Shown here in pieces: positions 41,217-48,931 of a stretch of 64,000 bases of DNA. Each line of letters opens with the position of its first letter. The first letter of the stretch is position 1. Under the pieces are notes generated by a model. It did not search any database, was not told the origin of the DNA, and worked only from the letters and a program-made list of their open reading frames with translations. A program made the position numbers and the translations under genes. Source of the stretch: Pontibacillus salipaludis (GTDB lineage: Bacteria > Bacillota > Bacilli > Bacillales > BH030062); contig NZ_BMIN01000002.1 in assembly GCF_014642405.1 (NCBI RefSeq), positions 186,001 to 250,000 of the forward strand. The letters are read 5' to 3'.

Positions 41217-42569
41217 ATGAAGGATTCTGTGTTTACATCATGGAGTATTTGGACAACTATTGCTCTTATCTTGATGGGAATTACGATGCCCCTTTGGTTA
41301 AGTATTGATATGGTTGGCTTGACTTCTGCGATGGAGGAGTTGAACGACGATCCGTCCGGAAGTACGCTTATGATGACAGCTTTTACACTTGTTATGTTAA
41401 ATACCATTCGTGCGCTTCCTCATTATCTTGGTGCTTTATTATTAGGGGATATACTTGGGAGAAGGTTCGAAAAGCCGTGGTTAAAAGTTGTGGTTCCATT
41501 TGTTGTGATTCCGCTTGTGTATGCTTCCATTAATTCATATAGTGCGGTGAATTATCACTTCGGAGGTCCCGCCTTTTTGATTTTAATGTCTATCGTTTTA
41601 ATGCATATGTTGAGCCGCGATCAACTAAGACCGGTTCTCAAATCATTCGTACTAGCTCAGTTATTATTTGGCTATCAATGGCTAGATACCGTTACGTTTT
41701 TAACACCATTTGGCTTCGGAGGCGGTGCTATATCTTCAGAACTTAAAGACATTGCCGTTTCTCTTAATTTCGGGGGGACTCTCTCTTTTTATAGTATCGT
41801 TCTGTGTTCCATCTTTGTGATCAATGCGGTTATGCTCGCCGTTTACTTAGCTGTGTCTGCTCAAAAATGGAAGATTAAACAGGATTTAAACCGTGCTAGA
41901 GGAGAAATGATCGAATCAAGATCTGGTCGAGAAGCCCTTCATCTGGTACATGATTTAAAAACTCCTCTTGCTCTTATTGAGGGACTGAATTCATTAATTC
42001 AGATGAAAACGAAAAACCAAGAGATCCTCGATTATACAGACAAAATCTCTGAATCCATCCAATCTACCAGTAATATGGTATCTGAGATTTTGTATGATGA
42101 GAAGAAAAACTGGTGCAGTATGAAGCGGTTGATTGAATATATACGAGCTAACAAATTAAGCTACGCTGACATTTCGTTTGAGTTCGAATTAAATGCTAAT
42201 GAACATACTGAAGTACTCGTAAACAAAATCCGGATGACTCGGGCCATGGTTAATTTAATTGATAATGCCTGTGATGCTGTAGAAGGAGTCCCTAATGCCC
42301 ATGTTATTATCAGAACAGAAGAACACGGGGAAGAGATATGGCTAGGCGTTGAAGATAACGGAAATGGAATTCCAAAGAAAGAACAACAGAAGATTTGGAA
42401 ACCCGGTTTTAGCACGAAGAGCCACCCTGGTTTTGGGCTAACGTTTGTCAAAAACGTTGTAGCCGAACACGATGCCTCATTACATATCGAAAGTGATAAA
42501 GATCGAGGAACTTTATTCTGGATTCAATTGCCAAAGGAGCGTGTAAGTTATGAACATTCTAATCATTGA
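41217..42569 (+). CDS. Membrane sensor histidine kinase
   Basis: 450 residues. About six or seven transmembrane segments fill residues 10-225 without a clear extracellular sensor domain. The kinase core has the H-box LHLVHDLKTPLALIEGL (about 241-257) with the phospho-accepting His, the N-box VNLIDNACDAVEG, G1 GVEDNGNGIPKKE and G2 KPGFSTKSHPGFGLTFV. ATG 41217 is chosen behind TTGGAG; an in-frame TTG at 41205 lies within that site. Its last 20 bp overlap the response regulator gene, so the pair is translationally coupled. The stimulus is unknown; the nearest transporter is NhaC at 43901. Confidence 0.88.
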   Translation: MKDSVFTSWSIWTTIALILMGITMPLWLSIDMVGLTSAMEELNDDPSGSTLMMTAFTLVMLNTIRALPHYLGALLLGDILGRRFEKPWLKVVVPFVVIPLVYASINSYSAVNYHFGGPAFLILMSIVLMHMLSRDQLRPVLKSFVLAQLLFGYQWLDTVTFLTPFGFGGGAISSELKDIAVSLNFGGTLSFYSIVLCSIFVINAVMLAVYLAVSAQKWKIKQDLNRARGEMIESRSGREALHLVHDLKTPLALIEGLNSLIQMKTKNQEILDYTDKISESIQSTSNMVSEILYDEKKNWCSMKRLIEYIRANKLSYADISFEFELNANEHTEVLVNKIRMTRAMVNLIDNACDAVEGVPNAHVIIRTEEHGEEIWLGVEDNGNGIPKKEQQKIWKPGFSTKSHPGFGLTFVKNVVAEHDASLHIESDKDRGTLFWIQLPKERVSYEHSNH

Positions 42570-43170
42570 TGATGATTCGTCCCTACGTTATATGTTACAA
42601 GAAATCTGTAATCATGCAGGTTGGGACTCTAAAACAGCAGAAAACGGAAAACAAGGTGTCGACCTCTTTAATAAAGGTTCCTTTGACTTAATTTTGGTAG
42701 ATTATCATATGCCAGAGATGGACGGACTCCAAACCGTTAAACAGATACGCAAAACCAATTCGTCTATTCCTATTCTGGTACTAACAGTAGACGAACGTCA
42801 GGAAATTGCCGATCAATTTCTACAAGAAGGTGCCACTGACTTTGCCCTAAAACCCGTAAAAGCACCAGACATGATCTCAAGAATCCAACTACACGTCCAG
42901 CTCTCAAATATTAAAGAAAGCCAAAACCAAAACGACAACGTCTACAGTACAAAAGGCATCAGCAAAGGAACTCTATCCTACGTAGAAGAATACCTAAAGA
43001 AACAAAACGAAGCCACCTCCGTAGACGAAATATCAAAAAAAGTAGACCTAGCCTACCCAACCGTCTACCGATACGTCATGCACCTACTAGAAGAAGGCAA
43101 AGTAAAACAAGTCGTAAGCCACCAAAAAATTGGCAGACCGAAGAAATTGTATCAGTGGTATACACTATGA
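42550..43170 (+). CDS. Response regulator with C-terminal winged-helix-like DNA-binding region
   Basis: 206 residues. Receiver domain at 1-120 with the acidic pocket IIDDDSS, phospho-acceptor Asp in LILVDYHMPEMDG (about 54), Thr in VLTVDE and Lys in DFALKPVKAP. The C-terminus (about 130-206) contains ATSVDEISKKVDLAYPTVYRYVMHLLEEG, a helix-turn-helix like that of CitT/DcuR-type regulators. It is translated from an ATG within the kinase gene. From about 42930 to 43130 the coding sequence changes character: every Tyr codon is TAC and C- and A-ending codons dominate, unlike the 5' half. The stop codon abuts the first family B repeat. Confidence 0.87.
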   Translation: MNILIIDDDSSLRYMLQEICNHAGWDSKTAENGKQGVDLFNKGSFDLILVDYHMPEMDGLQTVKQIRKTNSSIPILVLTVDERQEIADQFLQEGATDFALKPVKAPDMISRIQLHVQLSNIKESQNQNDNVYSTKGISKGTLSYVEEYLKKQNEATSVDEISKKVDLAYPTVYRYVMHLLEEGKVKQVVSHQKIGRPKKLYQWYTL

Positions 43171-43202
43171 AAAGCGCAGGCGACTGTTCAGCTTAATAGG
43201 AA

Positions 43203-43259
43203 GTTCGGTTAAGACCGGCACGTCCTGTGCCAACACCGAACTGACCTGCATCCTGCAGG
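43203..43259 (+). repeat. Module C in family B unit 1 (divergent, compensated)
   Basis: GTTCGGT (43203-43209) pairs with ACCGAAC (43235-43241). GGCAC (43217-43221) pairs with GTGCC (43227-43231) across GTCCT, and CCTGCA (43245-43250) pairs with TGCAGG (43254-43259). Every stem differs in sequence from unit 2, yet pairing is perfect. Confidence 0.83.
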
Positions 43260-43383
43260 CCCGCATAAGCAAGCTGCTGTAAGTCTGCGTAGCAGACTGG
43301 AAGTAGATTGCTTATGACGCTAGGGGCTAGGAGCCGGAGCTAGATCTAGAAAAGCGCAGGCGGGGCGCCCAGGAAAAGAAGAA

Positions 43384-43441
43384 GTTCGACTAAAACCGTC
43401 ACGTCCTGTGACAACGTCGAACGACCCCACCTCGTGTGGGG
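43384..43441 (+). repeat. Module C in family B unit 2
   Basis: GTTCGAC (43384-43390) pairs with GTCGAAC (43416-43422). GTCAC (43398-43402) pairs with GTGAC (43408-43412), and CCCCAC (43425-43430) with GTGGGG (43436-43441). This is nearly the sequence of the solo copy at 20054-20114. Confidence 0.84.
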
Positions 43442-43756
43442 CCGGATAAGCAAGCTGCTGCAAGTCTGCGTAGCAGACTGGAAGTAGATTGCTTATCTCG
43501 CTAGGCCCTCCCCGCCGGAGCTAGACATGGAAAGCGCAGGGAGCTCGCCCAGGGGCGTACAGATAAGCAAAATGCCGGAAGTGGCGAGTAGCCACTGCAG
43601 GTAGTTTGCTTATCTCGCTAGCCCCTAGCCCCCGGAGCTAGATCATGAAAAGCGCAGGCGATTGCCCAGCAAAAGAGAAAGCTCAACTAAAACCGCCACA
43701 TCAATAACCAAATCTAACTTTCACCAACAAACAAATCGCCCTATCATTCAAGAACA

Positions 43757-43806
43757 CAAAAAATCCCCAAGCTAAGCTTCATCACTTAGCCTGAGGGATT
43801 TTTTCA
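43757..43806. terminator. Imperfect bidirectional terminator
   Basis: AAAAATCCC and GCTAAG at the left pair with CTTAGC and GGGATTTTTT at the right around a short loop, with an internal mismatch region. Confidence 0.7.
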
Positions 43807-43900
43807 TTTTTTTCTCTTTCTTTACTCAGCAAACTCTCGTTACAATACAAATTATCATTCAATTATAAAAATTAAAACATCAAGAAGGAGCCTGACGATT

Positions 43901-45400
43901 ATGGAACATTTCGGAATCTTATCATTACTACCATCCGTGGTTGCCCTCACGCTAGCCATTTGGTCAAAACGCGTAATCCCGTCTCTACTTTCCGGGATCT
44001 TAGTTGGTACTGTAATGATTGATATACAAGCAAACGGCGTATTACATTCTATTTTTTACTCAATCGTTAACCTATTTGGCGCTATCGCAGGTCATCCTGC
44101 TAACCCTGAGGAAGGAATTAGAGGGATGGGCATTGTGAAAGGAGCTGGAAGAGCAGAGTTAATTCTAGTTGTCTTCCTGCTTGGTGCATTTATTGGAGTA
44201 TTAAATAAATCTGGCGGAGCCTACGCCTTTGGAAATTGGATTGCTACAAAAGTTAAGGGTAAGAAAGGGGCTCAAGTCTCTACTGCTGTTATGGGCAGCT
44301 CTCTTTTCACAAGTGCTTATTTTAGCTCCTTAGCAACAGGTACCGTATTTAAGCCAATCTATGACCGTATGAAAATCTCACGCGAGAAGCTTGCTTTTTT
44401 CTTAGATTCTACTTCTTCTCCTATTAACGTGCTTGTCCCTATTTCAGGATGGGTGGCATTCATGGGAGCTTTAATGGTCGATAACATCCCTAGTGTAGAG
44501 GATCCGATATTAGGAATCGCCAAAACGATTCCCTTCAACTTCTATAATATCGTCATCCTAATCATGGTATTTTTATTTGCATCAGGGAAAATCAAAGACT
44601 TTGGACCGATGAAGAAGGCTGAAGAACGGGCTCAACAAGCTCAAACTGAAATGCCTAAGCAAAATTCAGCTCAAGCTGAAATGGCAGCCAGTACGGAAAA
44701 GGCAGACCATGCATCTCCCATGGATATGGTTCTTCCATTAGGAGTGACAATTGGCACTCTAGTATTTCTTGGGTTGTGGAACTACACGCTTCCTTACTTT
44801 ATCGCTATAGAGAAGTTGCCCCTAGATGGGAATAAAATGTTGTTAATCAGTTTTTCTCTAGGAATCCTAACAGCTTTCTTCCAATATACGCTCACGAAAA
44901 AGATGTCACCTATTACATTCTTAAATGAATTATTTGAAGGCAGTAAAACGGTAATCCTTGGCGGAATTATTATTATCCTTGCCGTTACATTAGGAGACAT
45001 CATGCGCGCCACTGCTCCAGAGGGAACTGGTGCTGCTGCCTTTATTGAAGAAGTGGCAGGCGGGGTAATTCCTTCATCTATGGTGCCCGTTTCATTGTTT
45101 ATTTTATCTGGTTTTGTCGCTTTCTCTATGGGAACATCGTTTGGAACTTGGGCCATCATGATGCCAATTGGTGTATCCCTATTGCTCGCTACAGGAGGCG
45201 ATCCTATCTTAGCGGCAGCCGCTGTCCTTTCAGGTGGTGCCCTTGGAGACCACACGTCTCCAATATCTGACACTAGTATTATGTCATCAGTAGGAGCTGA
45301 TTGTGATCATATGAGTCACATCAATACACAGCTCCCGTACGCACTTACCGCAGCCGGAGTTGCTTCTGTACTCTTTCTCATTACCGGATTTATTATGTAA
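43901..45400 (+). CDS. nhaC: NhaC-family Na+/H+ antiporter
   Basis: 499 residues with about 12 membrane helices and a polar, glutamine- and alanine-rich cytoplasmic loop around residues 245-275. The family signature is GGALGDHTSPISDTSIMSS near residue 445-463, followed by CDHMSHINTQLPYAL. FFLDSTSSPINVLVPISGWVAF is the counterpart in the first half. It expels Na+ (or, in some relatives, exchanges organic acids such as malate and lactate) using the proton gradient. ATG 43901 follows AGAAGGAGCCTGACGATT. Single gene, ended by a perfect hairpin. Confidence 0.88.
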   Translation: MEHFGILSLLPSVVALTLAIWSKRVIPSLLSGILVGTVMIDIQANGVLHSIFYSIVNLFGAIAGHPANPEEGIRGMGIVKGAGRAELILVVFLLGAFIGVLNKSGGAYAFGNWIATKVKGKKGAQVSTAVMGSSLFTSAYFSSLATGTVFKPIYDRMKISREKLAFFLDSTSSPINVLVPISGWVAFMGALMVDNIPSVEDPILGIAKTIPFNFYNIVILIMVFLFASGKIKDFGPMKKAEERAQQAQTEMPKQNSAQAEMAASTEKADHASPMDMVLPLGVTIGTLVFLGLWNYTLPYFIAIEKLPLDGNKMLLISFSLGILTAFFQYTLTKKMSPITFLNELFEGSKTVILGGIIIILAVTLGDIMRATAPEGTGAAAFIEEVAGGVIPSSMVPVSLFILSGFVAFSMGTSFGTWAIMMPIGVSLLLATGGDPILAAAAVLSGGALGDHTSPISDTSIMSSVGADCDHMSHINTQLPYALTAAGVASVLFLITGFIM

Positions 45401-45404
45401 ATGC

Positions 45405-45435
45405 TAACTCCTACCTTTATGGTAGGAGTTTTTAT
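45405..45435 (+). terminator. Terminator after nhaC
   Basis: AACTCCTACC-TTTAT-GGTAGGAGTT followed by TTTATT. Confidence 0.9.
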
Positions 45436-45510
45436 TGCATTCTCATTCAAAAAAAGTTGCGGTAGAATGTCTTTAGGTTACCAATCCCGAAAAGATTGAA
45501 GGTGGTTACG

Positions 45511-46401
45511 ATGGATATTAAACACTTGCAATATTTTATTGCTGTCTCCCGCTTCAACAGCTTCACACGTGCAGCTGAAGAACTATACTTAACCCAACCT
45601 ACTATTAGCAAAATGATTAAGAATCTTGAAGAAGACCTCGGAGTAGTATTGTTTGATCGGTCTCGCAAAAAATTAACGCTCACCCATGCAGGCAAAGTCA
45701 TCTTAAAACAAGCTAAAGTTATCGATGCAGCTTACCAAGATTTAGAGGTAGAAATTAATCAACTAGTGGAGCTCAAGAAAGGCGAAATCCGAATAGGTCT
45801 CCCACCTCTTATGGATACCACCTTCTTCTCCACCATGATTGGACAGTTTCACGAAAAATACCCGCACATTACTTTCCAATTTATGGAGCATGGATCGAAG
45901 CGGATTGAAGAACAAGTGGCTAATGAAGAAATTGATATTGGAATCGTCGTCCTTCCTACTAAGGAGGGAACGTTTGAACACCTCACGTTTAGTAAAGAAA
46001 AGCTTAAACTAATTGTTCCTCCCTCTCATCCATTAGCGAAACGTAACGAAATATCTTTAAGGGATTTAAAGAATGAAGAATTCATCTTATTCAATAAAGA
46101 TTTCGTTCTTAGAGAGAGAATCGTACAATCTTGCCGCCAAGCTGGATTTGAGCCCACCGTCCGTTCAGAAAGTTCTCAATGGGACTTTATCGAGGAGATG
46201 GTAGCCTGTAAACTTGGTATAACCTTGTTACCTGAGAGCGTCATCAAAAATCTACATAGGGACCTCTGTCCTATACCGGTTCAAGCTCCCTCCTTAACTT
46301 GGGAACTCGATATCATATGGAACCCTGATCATTATCTTTCTCACGCCGCACAAGAATGGGTCGACTTTGTTCAAACCATCATTCAACCTAATCCATCATA
46401 G
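45511..46401 (+). CDS. LysR-family transcription regulator
   Basis: 296 residues. N-terminal winged HTH: MDIKHLQYFIAVSRFNSFTR and AAEELYLTQPTISKMIKNLE, then DLGVVLFDRSRKKLTLTHAG. From about 90 to the end it is a periplasmic-binding-protein-like effector domain (GEIRIGLPPLMDTTFF). It most resembles the CidR/YwbI/CynR-like branch. No cidAB-like or other obvious target is adjacent; the nhaC gene upstream and the thioesterase gene downstream are possible targets. ATG 45511 is chosen behind AAGGTGG; an in-frame ATG at 45496 lacks a site. Confidence 0.9.
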   Translation: MDIKHLQYFIAVSRFNSFTRAAEELYLTQPTISKMIKNLEEDLGVVLFDRSRKKLTLTHAGKVILKQAKVIDAAYQDLEVEINQLVELKKGEIRIGLPPLMDTTFFSTMIGQFHEKYPHITFQFMEHGSKRIEEQVANEEIDIGIVVLPTKEGTFEHLTFSKEKLKLIVPPSHPLAKRNEISLRDLKNEEFILFNKDFVLRERIVQSCRQAGFEPTVRSESSQWDFIEEMVACKLGITLLPESVIKNLHRDLCPIPVQAPSLTWELDIIWNPDHYLSHAAQEWVDFVQTIIQPNPS

Positions 46402-46418
46402 CTATCATCATACTTTCT

Positions 46419-46456
46419 TTCTAAGCTTAGAGTTGTCGCTCTAAGCTTTTTTATTA
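46419..46456 (+). terminator. Terminator after the LysR gene
   Basis: AAGCTTAGAG-TTGTCG-CTCTAAGCTT followed by TTTTATTA. Confidence 0.9.
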
Positions 46457-46627
46457 TGTGAGCTCTTCTTTGTATGCATATATTCCATGCTTGTAAGCCG
46501 TTTCATAGATTTCATCAATGTTGGAGATGCAAATAGCCCATTTTACTTCCAATTGGGACGGTTTTACACTAGATGTATAGAAGAAATCATTGCTTCTTTC
46601 AGAAAGACATGTCGATCTGCACCATAG
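46454..46627 (-). pseudogene. Possible start-less gene remnant
   Basis: A minus-strand frame of 57 codons, open from a stop at 46633-46631 to TAA at 46456-46454, has coding-like amino-acid composition. Its last part reads SSVKPSQLEVKWAICISNID and then EIYETAYKHGIYAYKEEL. There is no ATG or GTG in frame; only one TTG, in the middle, without a ribosome site. It may be the 3' end of a decayed gene, or chance. No family was recognised. Confidence 0.3.
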
Positions 46628-46649
46628 ATGTTAGAAAGGAACGCCTAAT

Positions 46650-47165
46650 ATGGAAAAACGAGCTAAAGCAAGTCGTATCGTCAATACTGACCAAGTTCTT
46701 ACCAGTGATCTTAATAACTATGACACCTTATTTGGTGGCGTCTTAATGAAGAAACTAGATGGATGTGCAACGCTATCCGCTCGCCGACACTCAAGAGCAA
46801 AGGAATGTGTCACAGCATCTACAGACTCGATTCACTTTTTACACCCGATTTGCCAAACAGATTCCGTTTGTGTAGAGTCATTTGTTTGTTCAACAGGAAA
46901 TAGTTCAATGGAGATCTTTTGCAAAGTCATTGCAGAAGACATGATAGAGGGAACGCGGAAGATTGCCGCTACAGCTTTTCTTACCTTTGTGGCATTAGGA
47001 AAAGATAAGAAACCTGTCAAAGTTCCACGTGTTATACCTGAAACGGAAGAAGAGAAGTTTCTTTATAGCTCAGCTAATGAACGTGCTGAAGCTCGCAAAA
47101 AACGAAGAGAAAAGAGTAAAGAACTTGCTGAATATATTACGTTAGAAAAGCCATGGGACGAATAA
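46650..47165 (+). CDS. Acyl-CoA thioesterase, hotdog fold (YkhA-like)
   Basis: 171 residues. The hotdog-fold core has LNNYDTLFGGVLMKKLDGCA with the Asn/Asp active-site pattern of the YciA/BACH type, then ASTDSIHFLHPI and TAFLTFVALGKDKKPVKVPR. The C-terminal tail is charged and helical (NERAEARKKRREKSKELAEY). It hydrolyses acyl-CoA to the free acid and CoA; chain-length preference is unknown. B. subtilis YkhA is the nearest family member I know. ATG 46650 follows AGAAAGGAACGCCTAAT. A small gene of unknown function follows after 24 bp. Confidence 0.9.
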   Translation: MEKRAKASRIVNTDQVLTSDLNNYDTLFGGVLMKKLDGCATLSARRHSRAKECVTASTDSIHFLHPICQTDSVCVESFVCSTGNSSMEIFCKVIAEDMIEGTRKIAATAFLTFVALGKDKKPVKVPRVIPETEEEKFLYSSANERAEARKKRREKSKELAEYITLEKPWDE

Positions 47166-47189
47166 ATCAACGGATCGGAGGAATAAGGG

Positions 47190-47564
47190 ATGATTAAAGC
47201 AGCCAGTCTTAAGCAATTACGTGAGGTTAAAGGGGATTTAGAAGCTTTACAAGCAACAGAACAAGAGCTGTTCCAGCAATTTATCCATGTCATTCAACTC
47301 ACCAGACAATTGCAGCTCCGATATGATTATATGGGATGTTTATTACAACAAGAAGACCCGAGCCAATGTGCTCCTGACTTCATTGAAGAATCGGTACTCA
47401 ATTTGTATCAGCATGAGATCAACACCTTAAAGAAACATCCTCAGATCCACAATCTTGAGAGCATTCTCGTGCACTATCAAAGGATTGGCTACACCAAAAT
47501 TAGCCTTCTTGCTCTAGGGGAATCTCCAGAAAGTCTAGTGGGTCCATCGATCGCGACGGCTTAA
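47190..47564 (+). CDS. Hypothetical helical protein, 124 residues
   Basis: No family recognised. It is predicted largely alpha-helical (SLKQLREVKGDLEALQATEQ, then ELFQQFIHVIQLTRQLQLRYD), with two cysteines in YMGCLLQQEDPSQCAPDF. There is no signal peptide or membrane helix. ATG 47190 has a strong site (CGGAGGAATAAGGG), and the gene is probably in one transcript with the thioesterase. A shared terminator follows. Confidence 0.7.
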   Translation: MIKAASLKQLREVKGDLEALQATEQELFQQFIHVIQLTRQLQLRYDYMGCLLQQEDPSQCAPDFIEESVLNLYQHEINTLKKHPQIHNLESILVHYQRIGYTKISLLALGESPESLVGPSIATA

Positions 47565-47595
47565 CTAGCGAAGAAATGTGAATGAAAAGTTGCTA

Positions 47596-47634
47596 AAAGC
47601 GTTACTGGTAAAGGGTCATTTCCAGTAACGCTTT
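47596..47634. terminator. Bidirectional terminator
   Basis: AAAGCGTTACTGG pairs with CCAGTAACGCTTT between convergent genes; the loop is about 12 nt. Confidence 0.85.
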
Positions 47635-48465
47635 CTATACTCCCTCTTTGGCCTGACAAGTTGGGCAATAGTAGCAGCGCCTGGATGCAGCTGTAATCTT
47701 TTTAATTTCTGTCCCATCAACTCGACAAGGTTTTCCTTCTCTATTAAAGACAAAGTGTCGATACTGGGGTCGTTTCTCGCCTTTGGCCTTTAAACGTTCT
47801 GCTAGGTGTTCATCAACCGTAATGCCACCTGTTTTATAGGATCGATTCATTAACGTTATAACAGCTTCAGCGGCTTTCTCAATTTGATGAGATGTACAAT
47901 CTATGGGACGTAGTTCAGGATGGATTCCTGCCACAAAGAGAATCTCACTCCTTAAATAATTTCCAACCCCCGCCAAAAAAGATTGGTCCAACAATAGAGA
48001 AGTCCACTTCCTCTTACGAAAACGAGTGGAGGTGAAGCGCTCTGTTAAGCCCGGAACCGTAACCTGTTCATTTAAAAGATCTGGTCCAACCTTGGATATG
48101 AACGGATGAAAGTCAACCTCTTCATCCCTAAGCACTTCAATATCAGAAGCACTATAAAGCAGAGCAGATTTCTTCTCATTATGAATCGCTAACCTTAACT
48201 GGCGATTGGTCTTAGGGTAGTTATAAGATTTACGTACATACCATTTCCCGTAAAGTTGGTTATGAGAATAAATGGTATACCCATTGTTAAAGCGGATGAG
48301 CATCGCTTTCCCTTTTGTATCTACTCGGATCACTTCACTATTAGCGAATAAGGATTCATATTCTTGGAGCACCTCAAATGCAAAAGAGACTTCTAAAATC
48401 GTTGAAGCTTGAAGAGCTTTCTCTACCTCATCAGCTGCTCGTCTAATTTCCGGACCTTCAGGCAT
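47635..48465 (-). CDS. nei: Endonuclease VIII-type DNA glycosylase/AP lyase
   Basis: 276 residues of the Fpg/Nei family, close to E. coli Nei in pattern. It starts MPEGPEIRRAADEVEKA, with the catalytic Pro2 and Glu3; RVDTKGKAMLIRF supplies the conserved lysine. IYSHNQLYGKWYV and LLYSASDIEVL are Nei-type rather than Fpg-type, and the helix-two-turn-helix is LDQSFLAGVGNYLRSEILF. It removes oxidised pyrimidines and cuts the strand. In the C-terminal zinc finger the first Cys pair is altered: GKPCRVDGTEI has Asp where a second Cys is expected, while RRCYYCPTCQ has an extra Cys. ATG 48465 is close behind GGAGGTGATGAA. Confidence 0.9.
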   Translation of the reverse strand: MPEGPEIRRAADEVEKALQASTILEVSFAFEVLQEYESLFANSEVIRVDTKGKAMLIRFNNGYTIYSHNQLYGKWYVRKSYNYPKTNRQLRLAIHNEKKSALLYSASDIEVLRDEEVDFHPFISKVGPDLLNEQVTVPGLTERFTSTRFRKRKWTSLLLDQSFLAGVGNYLRSEILFVAGIHPELRPIDCTSHQIEKAAEAVITLMNRSYKTGGITVDEHLAERLKAKGEKRPQYRHFVFNREGKPCRVDGTEIKKITAASRRCYYCPTCQAKEGV

Positions 48466-48469
48466 TTCA

Positions 48470-48913
48470 TCACCTCCACAGTTTCCGTTTTCTCACCTTT
48501 TTATTAATTTGATTCATAACTTCAGAAAGCACAAGACCTATTGCAATCGCACCTGAGATCATAAACACTTTCGCCGCAATGGGAAGGGCTTGTCCGTAAT
48601 CGTTCTGAACAAAGTTCCGCATCGCGTCATAAGCTAGCCCTCCAGGTACTAAAGGAATAATACCCGCTACGCTAAAAACAACAACAGGCGTTTTATACCT
48701 TCTCGCAAAGAACTGACTAATCATCGCAATAACAAAGGATGCAACAAACGTCCCGGTCACAGCATCAATGTTTGCTTGTATAAACAACATGTAGATGACC
48801 CACCCTAAGGAGCCGACTAGCCCACATTTCAACAGTGTGCTTCTGGGCGCTTGAAATATGATTCCAAAGGCTGCGGAGGCAATAAAGCTTAATATAAATT
48901 GTTCCATAATCAT
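48470..48913 (-). CDS. Threonine/serine exporter family, small subunit (ThrE_2 / YjjB-like)
   Basis: 147 residues with four or five membrane helices. The patterns FGIIFQAPRSTLLKCGLVGSLGW and VAGIIPLVPGGLAYDAMRNFV match the C-terminal half of ThrE and E. coli YjjB. It follows the larger subunit gene by 18 bp. The two halves, fused in Corynebacterium ThrE, are split here as in many Firmicutes. The exported metabolite is uncertain: threonine/serine for ThrE, succinate proposed for YjjPB. The start is ATG 48913 with GGAG 10 bp upstream; ATG 48907 is an alternative. Confidence 0.82.
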   Translation of the reverse strand: MIMEQFILSFIASAAFGIIFQAPRSTLLKCGLVGSLGWVIYMLFIQANIDAVTGTFVASFVIAMISQFFARRYKTPVVVFSVAGIIPLVPGGLAYDAMRNFVQNDYGQALPIAAKVFMISGAIAIGLVLSEVMNQINKKVRKRKLWR

Positions 48914-48931
48914 AAGCGTCCAACTCCATCT

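Larger units (their letters stand above)
43169..43710 (+). repeat. Family B tandem array: three head-to-tail elements and a fragment
   Basis: Units start with GAAAAGCGCAGG or GGAAAGCGCAGG at 43169, 43349, 43529 and 43647, and the complete ones end in CCGGAGCTAGA. Units 1 and 2 are each 180 bp and contain module C. Unit 3 is 118 bp and lacks it. Unit 4 stops after about 64 bp in a degenerate module C. Each complete unit has an outer stem, then ATAAGCAA and TTGCTTAT enclosing a hairpin. That hairpin is AGTCTGC/GCAGACT in units 1 and 2 but AGTGGC/GCCACT in unit 3. Confidence 0.88.
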
